A DNA stretch of 64,000 nt from Henckelia pumila (taxonomy: Eukaryota; Streptophyta; Magnoliopsida; Lamiales; Gesneriaceae): assembly GCF_033568475.1 (NCBI RefSeq), contig NC_133122.1, positions 143,990,361 through 144,054,360 of the forward strand, in the 5' to 3' direction. The notes below the pieces were generated by a model that was given only the letters and a program-made list of their open reading frames with translations, was not told where the DNA came from and did not search any database. Positions 44,873-55,426 of the stretch are shown in pieces (position 1 is the stretch's first letter; every line of letters starts with the position of its first letter). The position numbers and the translations under genes are program-made.

Positions 44873-46669
44873 ATAATAAACGTAGAAATAGAGGAACAAA
44901 ATCAAAAAAATTCATGTTCTGTTATGCTTGCGTTGAGTGCAAATTTTGCTAGAGTACGAGCCATCAGATTAGCTAATCGTGGACAATGTTTAACTGCATT
45001 TCGGTTCCGGGAACCATGCTCCATCACTGTTGGTTCCAAGATTGGATCTTCAGGAGATTTTAAAGTATATATGTTTTGATTTGAAGTAAAAAATTCAGAA
45101 TAACTTAAAACATAAAACTGCATTTTTTTTTCAGAAAACATGCAAATGCTTAAAAAATAATCAGAAGTTAAATTAATTATATCTTTCTTTAAATTGCATT
45201 TTTATGTATGATCGAATTATTTTGCATTCTTTTTTCTTTTTCTTTCGATAAGAACTACAATTCATTGTCAGCATGTTAGTGATGTATCACAGATCAGTGG
45301 ATGTGTCGACTTTACATTTCTGATAATACCCAAGAAATAACACAAGAGCTAGCTCACAAACTCCGACATGTTATAAACCCTCTGAAAAAGAAAGTTCGAG
45401 ACAAATATTATTTCGATGTTTTTAAGAGTTTTTTTTAAAAAAAAAAAAAAGTTTTATGTTATTACGTATTTGTTATTTATAATAAAATTCAAAAGTTACA
45501 ATTTAGTAAAAACTTAACTTAAAATTTATCTACATTGTTTTTCGTTTTTTCTAGCTCTTTCACTTTTTTTTACATGATTCGAGTGTTTTTTCACGTTTTT
45601 GTTCGAACTTTGAAGTGAAATTTTTTTTTCATACTCCGCGTTGTTTAGAACGGTGGTCATAAAGAGTTAAAAACTACTTGAAACAAACAAAATCCTAACA
45701 CCCAAACTGGTTATCAAATAATCTAATCCCCAACTATACCAAAGTGATCATAGTATATCGGCTTATGTAGACACAAAGAATCCAAGTTTGCACGTGAATG
45801 ATTGAGAACATTCAATTTGTGAAAGCCCCAAGTATATAGCTCAACCTACGTAGATTTAGGCAATAAGCATGAGTACTCGATCGTAACAGGAAAATTCGAT
45901 TTTGACATGTAGGGCGCCGGCCGACAGTCATGGCCTGATCGGTCTCATGTGGTAAAATTTGGGTCGCAGGTGAGTGCTAACATCAATTTTTTTATGAATG
46001 ATAGTTTTTTAGATTGTTTCTAGGAAATATTTTTGAGTTTTTGCTTCATAAGGTTTGTTGTTGTACGATTATAAAGATTATTACTATGCGTGAAAGAAGA
46101 TAAAAACAATGCATGTTGAAACAACTACACGAAACTTGCAACATTTCATGTTGTATTTAAGACGATTTTTTCAAAGCTCTCAAGTACATTTGAATTGTGT
46201 TTCTATAGTCAATTTAATATTAGAAAATTAATTATTCCTGATCACTTCCCTTTGGTTTAAGTTGTATCTTATTGAATGAGACATTGGTGTGCAAATCCAG
46301 TTTACTAGATCTTGTCTTATAAATGGGACCACCAGCTCTTGTGTGTGTTTTTCATTAAGATTTTGTGTATCCCATTCAATTGAAATTTGAATTTCAGATA
46401 TGGAAACACCCCATATCTTATTAGGCCTATCTAGCTCCATTCAAAGCCACACCTCTAGAGGACTTACATGAACCGATTCAACTTTTTTTTTTTTACCCCG
46501 AGAAAAAGCTTTATCATAATTAGATCCCGAACTCAAAACCTCATCTAAAATATTGGATTCTGATGTCGAAATGGCTACAAGTCATTGCTTGATTCATCAA
46601 TTTTCATTGGAATAAAATTTATACAAGCATAATTTTGAGGGTTTTCTCGGTACACCAAAATGTTATATT

Positions 46670-46925
46670 CAATTTTGAGTTTTGATGCTATAACTTTTAA
46701 ACTTTTTAGTTTTTAGTATCATATGTTTCAGTGGAATGTTCATGATGTTGTACCGAAAAATATTGTACGTCATAACGACTAAAATTGGTGACGTGCATGT
46801 CCACCACTAATATTGAGCTTGACACACTACCATGTTTGAACCAAAATATTCGAAAATTAAAATTTAGTGTGTCAAGATCAATATTTGATAAGTTAATAAA
46901 CTAAAACCCTAAGATAATGTACAAT
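46670..46925. mobile_element. Dispersed foldback family member
   Basis: Shares with 52215-52460, 62830-63000 and 38925-39070 a layout of TTTTAGTTTT..., a TTGAACCAAAAT-type block and a run of GTGACAC/ACGTCA words. Diverged; boundaries approximate. Confidence 0.45.
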
Positions 46926-46926
46926 A

Positions 46927-46961
<35 letters not shown>

Positions 46962-46984
46962 CCTAAAGAGAAATATTCGTGCCG

Positions 46985-47320
46985 TATTAATAGAGGTGTT
47001 AAAATAAACTAGCGGGGTGGACCGACCCACAACCCGCCGCAATCTACCATTAGGCGGGCGGGACGGGATGACCCATTTTTTAGGCTAGTTGGGAATACAT
47101 CAGGTCCAACCCAACTCAACCCACCTATTTTAGGTGGCGGGGCGGCCAATCAGGTTTACGTATAATTTGGCGAGTTTTGGTGGACCGACCCGCAACCCGC
47201 CATTAGGTGAGGCAAGGCGAGGAGGGGCACCTTTTAGGTGGTTAGAAAATTGTCAAGTTAACCTACCTATTTTATATGACGGGACGGCCTAGCCATTTTG
47301 ATACTTCTATGTATTAATGT
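46985..47320. repeat. GC-rich diverged repeat (CCCGCC/GGCGGG words)
   Basis: GGTGGACCGACCCACAACCCGCC recurs with changes at about 47015 and 47180, each followed by a TTAGGCGGG-like and a TTTTAGGTGG block. It contrasts with the AT-rich surroundings. A short relative lies near 9360. Confidence 0.55.
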
Positions 47321-48830
47321 TTGTCCATCCCACATCACCGATGTGACTTGTTCGACGTTTCCTAGCCAATTCTAACTCACATATATATATATTAATACTA
47401 TTGTATTTGCCGTAGTTGAAAAATCATTATGCTAATCAACTAAGTTCCTTCTTCCTTGGTGGTTCGAAGTTTAATCAATTCAATATTCTTTTGCCGGCCC
47501 TCCCTCCCATTCTTTTCTAAATTAATGAAGGAAAGATTTTTATTGTTTTTTTTGGTTGTCTTTCAGAACATTTAATTTATTTGACGTCTCTATTATTCTA
47601 GGTTCATGTATTTTTTATCAATATATTTTATTATTAATTGGATATGCAAAAAATAATAATAATTATTAAAAATATTAATTTTAATTATATGACTAGCAAT
47701 ACTAGTTTAGATGAGTATAGGAGAATTATCTAATTTTTTTGGTCAGCGTTGAACTCAACATATATATTCTATTGTCCCAATTGTGCATCTTACGATCTAC
47801 GAATTATTTTTATATGTGGAGTTTATAATTTTTTCGATCATCTCATTAATTAACAGATACATTCCCTATCTCTATGCATGCACCATCGAATTAGATCGAT
47901 GATGCATGCCAAGTTATTTGGATGAAACTCAAGTCAACTTGATCGTGGTACATTTTATAATAATTATTATTATAATGTAGAAATTTTTTAATTTGAAATT
48001 AAACTTCCATTAAATATTCAGTTGCCCAAACTATAGTTTTATTTCCCATATATGTATTTTTTTTATTTTATTTAGTACATCCTAGGATATTTTTAATTAA
48101 TTTTTCAAATCTTTTGTCGCGATTTTTCATAGCAAATGAATATTATATATCCACCAAGTGACCCCCTTGTATGTGGACATATATTACATCATGTATGACT
48201 TGCCTGCTTGAGATTTTGTAAAAGCGATAGATTGTGATTATGTATTTATATATATATATATATATATATAATTAGATATTGTAGATCGAGTGCATTGAAT
48301 ACGTGAGGGTTTCGTATTTAAGAATACACATGTTGATGAGATAATCAGAGTTACGAATTTGACCGAGTACTTATAATTTTTAAGATGCACATAATTTTTA
48401 GGAAAGAGATCATAAATAAATAAATAATAAATTTTTTTTGAATTAGAGAATAAATAAATAATAAATTGGTGGATATATTTGTTTATAAGTAGGTTTTTTT
48501 ACTATTGCTGCGAGATAGTTTCACAGATTTATATCCATGAAACACGTTGACCTGAAATATATTTGCAATGGAAAGTAAATATTTTTTTAAAAAAAATAAC
48601 TTTCCATAAGTCAGGTCAGATCGGAAATACATCTCACAAAATTGATACGTGATACGATATTATAAAAGTTCTTTTACACGACAATACACAAGAAATTTAA
48701 ACCAATGCTGAATGAAAGAATCATTAAGGTACATTGTTTATCTAACCCTTTTTTTTTTCTTGAAATTCATCGCAAATACTCGTGCTAAGTTTTTTTTTCA
48801 ACTCTTTTTTATGTAATTGTATAATAGATA

Positions 48831-48874
<44 letters not shown>

Positions 48875-49918
48875 ATTTTCTTCCATAGTATATCAACATT
48901 GAATGATTGAATATTATGTGAGATACTCTTGATAATTGAAATAAAAGTTTCGAATATTTTACTGAAAATCGGAAGTTTATTTGATAATTTTTTTAATTTA
49001 TTTGTTAGTTTTAGATATATATTATTTATTTATTATTTATCTTTAATTTTTATTTTTAATTATAATAATACATATATATACACACACGTATAAAAATATG
49101 GATATTAAAAAATAGATATTATTACAATGTATTGAATATCATTTAATTAAAATAAAATTTATTTAAAAGTAAAATTTTTAATATATTTTAATATTTCCAT
49201 AAATACTAAATATTTTTTATTGTAATAAAGGTAAGATATGAAAGAGATATTAATTGATAAATTAAATAATAGATTGTATAGCATATTTATTTACCTAAAT
49301 TAAACATGTAGGAGGGAGTGTAGGAGGGGATTGCAATTGCTAACAAAATACTCACAAAACTTAGAAAATCATTCATTTAACATGCAATCTCTGAATTTTC
49401 CTTTAATTAATTCAAAGTCAATCAAGTAGGATCGGATCAAATATCAAACAATGACTTCACAAAGATTCGAAATAGTTTTCAGAAAATAAATTTAATTTTT
49501 TAAAATTAATGATGAAACTGTATTACGTACAATTTAATGAAATTGAAAGATTCCAACTAATTTTCACATAACAGCATTATTTGGTACTGATTTTAATTAG
49601 AAATTGACTTAGAAATTTCCCCCTATGCCCAAACAATATCTTGGACTGGAACAATGAAATCTTTGGTGATGTTTCTCGTTTCGTTTCTTGCTTATTCATG
49701 TGAATCTCTGACCCTCAAAAAACACATATCATCGGATCTATAATTCATTTATTTCAAAGATTTCCTTGCGTGACCCTAATTAAATAGCAACTTATCAAAT
49801 TTGTATTCATGTGTCTTGAAACCAAACAATTTCAACTATTTGAATTGAATATCAAGATACAAATGTGAAAACTAAATTCTTTTAAAACTAGGAGCAAAAT
49901 CCATTTCGCGTTTAAGAC

Positions 49919-50350
49919 TAGGGGTGGGTCGATACGGTATACCGTACTGAAAATCGGATACCGTATACCGTACCGAAAAAATAGGTATGGAATTTTTCCA
50001 TACCGATACCGTATCGTATACCGAATATACCGAATTTTCGGTATACCAAACTTTCGGTATGACGAAAATCTATACCGTGTACCGATACCGAATTCAAAAA
50101 AAAATCGGTATACCGAAAAATTGTCGGTATACCGGCAAAAAAATCGGTATACCGAAAATTTTCATATATATATTTTTTTTTAAAAAATTATTTTTTGGTA
50201 TTTCGGTATATACCGGCATACCGAAAAACAAAATTTACCATACCGATACCGAAAATTTCGGTACGGTATCATATCGTACGGTAATTTCGGTAATTTTTTC
50301 GGTATGATTTTCCGGTATTTTGGTATTTCGGTATTTTTTTTCCACCCCTA
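49919..50350. mobile_element. hAT-type MITE with CGGTATACCG array
   Basis: Ends TAGGGGTGG and CCACCCCTA are perfect inverted repeats. The 8-bp flanks TTTAAGAC and TTTAAGAT match at 7 of 8 positions, as hAT target duplications do. The 432-bp interior consists mainly of overlapping CGGTATACCG, GGTATACC and GATACCG words on both strands. The 106-codon ORF inside is repeat-derived. Confidence 0.8.
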
Positions 50351-51282
50351 TTTAAGATATATACAAAAATCGATACGCGTAAGTTAAAATGTTTTATGTG
50401 AAAAACAAATTGTTGCTGGAAAATTACTCTCTGTATTTCATAGATAAGTTTCAAATAACATTATCAAAAATTCACAAAAACTCACATTATACAGTCTCAT
50501 AAGTCGATTTTATTAAACAAATCTCTATTTTGGTCCGACCATGAAACATTACTACATTTTTTTATGCCAATGAGTAGGATCGATCCATATTATAGGTGAG
50601 ACTAGCTCACCTGATATCGACTCAATCAAATTATAGTGTGTGTACACATATATTATTGGACAAAGTTTTTGGTCAATTGAGAAATTAAAAATTATTGGGC
50701 ACAAGTATTATTCCATTTTTATTAATTTCTACTTGTTTACTTGGGCATTGCCTTTGAAAACAATACCAAATTAAACATTTTAAACATACATGAAATGGCA
50801 AGTACTCATTTCTATACCTACCATATATTAATTATTGAACAAAAATACCAAACAAGGGGCATGAGATGTAAAATATTAAACCCCGTGAAGTACTATTTTA
50901 ACAAACAAAAATTAAAATAAAAATAAAAATATCCCGATCAATCAAGATTGAAATCAATCGAGTTAACTACAAAAAGAATTTCAAGATTACGCAATATAAA
51001 ACTTGAAACTAATTAATCTCTCAAACATATTCGTAAAAAATAAAATAAAATCTTTATCTATCTCCCATTTCAATTATTTAATTAATTCTCTAGATCTGTT
51101 CATATCTATAAAATTAATAATTCGCATCAAAGTCAATGATTTTATTATGTCTAATGAACCCGAAATTCAGCTTCGGCCTTCAACCAAATTTCCTTTATTT
51201 TAATTATTATTACTATATTTTTCATATTGCCTATTAATTAAGTGCATGCAAGCCCAGTCAAAATTTTCATTTTTTTTATGCA
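50351..51282. other. Intergenic region upstream of the CKX gene
   Basis: AT-rich, no gene or clear repeat seen. Confidence 0.55.
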
Positions 51283-51290
51283 TATAAATA
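51283..51290 (+). promoter_or_regulatory. TATA box of the CKX gene
   Basis: TATAAATA (in CATATAAATAGAG) lies 114 bp upstream of the ATG at 51404, giving a leader of ~80 nt. Confidence 0.65.
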
Positions 51291-51403
51291 GAGCCTCTTA
51301 ACCACATATACTCCTATGTCATGGTACAGTTAATCTCTAAGTACAAATCAATAATATTAAACATTGTATTATATTATATGTTTTCTATCTCCTCCTAATT
51401 GAT

Positions 51404-54400
51404 ATGACAGCCCATTGTCCCAACCGGCCTTCACATTCCATTTTCTTTCTACTCATCATCACATTCGATATTGTAATTTGCATTTCAGCAAAGACATTAA
51501 CCAATCCATTGCAAACCGCAGTACTTTGCAAAGATCAGATCCCTCCCCATGACATCAAAAAGAAGATCCGAACCGACCCCGATTCGATCACGGAAGCTTC
51601 TAATGATTATGGAAACATCGTCCACAAGATCCCTTCAGCTGTTTTCTATCCTTCATCCGTCAAAAACATCATCAAACTCATCGGATATTCGAACAACTGT
51701 TCCGGCACTCCATTTTCTGTTGCTGCGAGAGGGCAAGGTCATTCTGTGAGGGGGCAGGCCATGGCATACAAAGGAGTGGTGGTGGACATGGCTTCTTTGA
51801 GCAGGAACAGGAGTGGGGTTAGGGTTTCTTGGAGCCCTTCTTCAGGGTTTTATGCAGATGTTGGAGGCGAAGCGCTTTGGATCGACGTTTTACGGGATAC
51901 TTTGAAGCATGGGGTTACTCCTGTATCTTGGACTGATTATTTGTATCTAACTGTGGGAGGAACACTCTCTAATGCTGGAATCAGTGGGCAGTCGTTTTTG
52001 CACGGGCCTCAAATCAGCAATGTGCTTCAACTTGATGTTATTACTGGTAAGTTTGTTTTGTGTATATACATTTCGTGCATGGAGTATGGATATTATGATT
52101 TATCATGACTCATTGATTCAACATTGTCTTACAATTGTTTGGATTTGAAGTGATCAGAAAACTAAGCAGGCGGATTGTGTTAATTAATAGAGAAAATAGT
52201 TTAATTAACTTGTTCGATTTTGGTTTTTGGTCAACTCGGTTGCCAAAAGGCTGATTTTGATAAACTAAATTTTAATTTTCGACTATTTTGGTTCAATTAC
52301 TGTTGTGACACTGGAAAGCACTGATGTGACACCGAAAAATTATGACGTGCCTTTGAAAAATGCTGATTTATCAAACTATATGTCACGTCAGCAATTGGAC
52401 CAAAATAGTCGGATATTAAACGTTAATTGCACAAAAATCAAACTTTGAAAAATCTACAAGAAAAAAAATTCCTTAATTAAAATATAAAACTAAATATTGA
52501 TGACCATCCTCGTGAATTCGATGTTTTAGAAAATTAATTTCCCTATATATACATTATATTAAAGTAGAGGTCATAAATTAGAAATCCTTCCAATTTAATA
52601 CGTACCTTTAAATTTATTAAATTGATCATGCTAGCTTATTGGTCAGCAATTATGACCTGTATTCGACCAACTTAATTGCATCTTGGATGTTAATTTTGGT
52701 TCACATGAGCCCTATCGCACACATATATGACAAGATGTTTTTAACACAAGACGAATGTTTTGTATTTGTTCATTTAATTTGCAACTAATGGGTTTCGCTT
52801 TTCGCTGTATATATAGGTAAAGGCGAGCTCATAAAATGCTCCAGGAAGAATGAATCAGAGCTATTCTATGCAGTTCTTGGAGGTTTGGGACAGTTTGGCA
52901 TCATAACAAGAGCAAGAATCGTCTTGGCCAAAGCACCAACAAGAGTAAGTCCCATTCTAGCTATATCTAAACTAGCAAATGTGACACACGTAATGCATAT
53001 ATACACAAAATATAGAAGATGAATGATTTTTTTCTAATAACGAAAGATGATTATATAAAGTTGTGATCAAGTGGAACAAATTCAAACATTCTTTTATTAA
53101 AGAAAAAGAAAATAAAGTTTACAAAAATTAAAAAAATAAATCAAAGTTGAATAATAATAATAATTAGTAAATAAATAAATAAAACAAAGGTCACAACAAA
53201 CTAAAGGTGCATTTGAAATATTAAAAAAAACATCACCAAAGATAATTACTATTAACATCTCTTTTTAGTATAGATATATATTGCGATTTTGATCCTTTAA
53301 GTAACATCAAATTTCTAGTCATTTTATTAGGAGTGCTGATTAAGACTGAATTATGTCACCATAAATGATCAAAATCGCAAATTGACCATTTCCCATTTAA
53401 TTAAAACCATCGCATTTTATATCCCCTATGTTAATTAATATAAAACAATCATGTTCACTTATTTTGTTGTCAACTGTCATGTATTATATCTCTTCAACTA
53501 TATATGTAGGCGAAATGGGTAAGATTACTCTACAGCAATTTCTCCATGTACACAAAAGATCAAGAAAAACTCATCTCATCAAAGGTTCCAAACTACGTGG
53601 AAGGTCTTCTTATCACAAATGAGACTATTCCAGATAGTTGGAGGTCTTCCTTTAACTCGTCTTCAAACCAAGCTCAAATTACTTCACTGTTGAGAAAACA
53701 TGGTCTCCTCTACGCTATCGAATTAGTAAAGTACTACGACGATCACGATGTCAATACCGTTGAACTTAAATCCCTTCTCTACATCAATTAAATGAATTCA
53801 AATTTTGTTTATTAATTGTTGGCAGGAATTTGAAATGCTGCTGGAAGAGATGAACTTCATTCCTGGTTTAAATTTCAGTGCAGATGTGTCCTATTTCGAT
53901 TTCCTGACAAGAGTCCCAAGGCTGGACGTTCAGAATACCCCGAAATCGCCTACTCATCCATGGCTGAATTTATTTGTGCCAAAGTCTCGGGTTCTTGATT
54001 TCAATGCTGGTGTTCTTGTCAAACTCATTCCCAAGATTAACACTGAACTCATCCTCTTCTACCCATTTAACAGAGACAAGTAATCACTCTAGCTACAGTA
54101 TTTCCCTTTCTTCTTAATTTCTATTTGTGTGTGTAATATATATTTATATATTTCCATCGTTTCATGATATGATTCAAAATTTCCAGATGGGATAAACGAA
54201 TGTCTGCAGTGACACCAGATGAAAACATCTTCTACACTCTAGGACTACTGCATTCAAGTAGTCCCAACGAGATGAAGTTTTACGACGAAGTAAATAATGA
54301 AATACTTCAGTTCTGCCAAAAGGCTAATATCAAGATTAAACAATATCTTCCGCACTACAAATCAAGGGAAGATTGGATCAAACATTATGGCTCCAAATGG

Positions 54401-54475
54401 GACAGTTTTCAAGAAATGAAAGCCAAGTTCGACCCAAGACTGATACTATCACCCGGCCAAAGAATTTTCTATTAG
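51404..54475 (+). CDS. CKX: Cytokinin oxidase/dehydrogenase, secreted type
   Basis: Five exons: 51404-52046, 52817-52944, 53510-53758, 53826-54079, 54187-54475; about 520 aa. A hydrophobic signal peptide (residues ~12-29) indicates entry to the secretory pathway. The FAD domain has the covalent flavin motif GQGHS with His113, then [22 protein letters not shown]. The C-terminal half carries the family block [12 protein letters not shown] and ends with SPGQRIF. CKX enzymes cleave isoprenoid side chains from zeatin- and isopentenyl-type cytokinins. The five-exon layout is that of plant CKX genes. One border is weak: exon 3 needs a GTTGAA donor to avoid an in-frame TAA at 53789-53791, and intron 3 would be only 67 bp. 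Intron 2 carries a 100-bp foldback. Confidence 0.93.
52215..52460. mobile_element. Foldback (MITE-like) element in CKX intron 1
   Basis: Left part TTTTCGACTATTTTGGTTCAATTAC... and right part ...GCAATTGGACCAAAATAGTCGG form an inverted repeat; inside are several TGACAC/ACGTCA words. Relatives at 46670, 62830 and 38925. Confidence 0.6.
53281..53380. mobile_element. 100-bp foldback element in CKX intron 2
   Basis: 20-bp terminal inverted repeats beginning TTGCGATTTTGATC, with about three mismatches. No target duplication was resolved. Confidence 0.6.
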
Positions 54476-55426
54476 TAAGCTAGTTATATTTAGGTAGTGT
54501 TTGTACGATCAAGCTCGTGCTTAAGCTCAAATTAACTAATGCTCAAGAAAATCAAACCTGCTGAGCTTAAGTTACTCAAAATTTATCCAAGTCGAGTTCC
54601 AGCTTGAAAATCTAGACTTGATCAAACTCGAGCTAGGAATGGAGTATTTAATTTTAATTAATCGAGCCGAGCTCTACTAAGGTGCCGCTTGAGCTACACT
54701 CAGCTACATCTAAATCTCTAGCAAACCAAAGAAAAAGGTTTAAATAAAAATCAGTATTGTTAATGCCCTAGAGCTCATTAATAAAGGTTAAGGTTTGTAT
54801 GATTTTTAAGATTGGTTTAACACCTCGGCAGGTCAGTTCATATAATCACATTTCTACGGATTTTTTCCTCTCGAAATTTTAACTGAATCAAATCCTAGCA
54901 AATAAATCAAACCAGTGTGGCATTCCAGATCCAAGTATGAAAAAAAATTCATGCAAAAACAGCAGTTGGTTATCAGATTAACACACAGAAGTGTATTTCA
55001 AAAACAAACACAAAAGCACATAATTGTCAAATAATTTCCTAAGAAAAGTTTGAAAGGCTATAGTCTCTAAAAAAGTGCATGAGACGTAGACGAAAAACGA
55101 ACACTAGCCTTCACAAGTCTGAGACGTATAAACAAAAAAACCAAGTCATTGAACAGGTATGATCTAGGATCAAAATTTCATATTTATTTTGTCTAAATGT
55201 GCATATAAAAACATCATGATAGATATTATACATAATAATTTATAACATAAGCATGTTTCTGAAATGCAAGATCACAATGCTGTGCGAGATATTATACCAC
55301 AAGCGTAGCAATATTCAACACGTTGCGCATGTCCTGCATCTCCAAAACTTCGGATGGAAAGCCAAAAAATTCCAGAATTTCCTTCCATTTGTTAGGCCAC
55401 CGAGATGATGCAAATATTTTCCACAA
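54476..55426. other. Intergenic region between CKX and DENR genes
   Basis: Convergent gene ends meet here. 54500-54720 is enriched in AGCTCGAG/CGAGCT-like words (GATCAAGCTCG, AACTCGAGCTAGG, GAGCCGAGCTC), resembling a degraded repeat. The remainder holds the DENR 3' UTR. No gene. Confidence 0.55.

Larger units (their letters stand above)
44356..49918. other. AT-rich intergenic region with repeat fragments
   Basis: No supported gene in 5.5 kb. Contents: a short MITE (44743-44872), a member of a dispersed foldback family (about 46670-46925), a (TA)n run (46928-46960), a GC-rich diverged repeat (46985-47320), further TA runs at 48247-48271 and 48836-48871, and otherwise A/T-rich DNA. Confidence 0.65.

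Noticed and set aside
44515-45141. ORFs of 79-88 aa after the tetraspanin gene
   Set aside because: No family similarity; one spans the MITE at 44743-44872, and codons are AT-biased like intergenic DNA.
49987-50307. 106-aa ORF rich in GIPKN-like repeats
   Set aside because: Translation of the CGGTATACCG array of a MITE.
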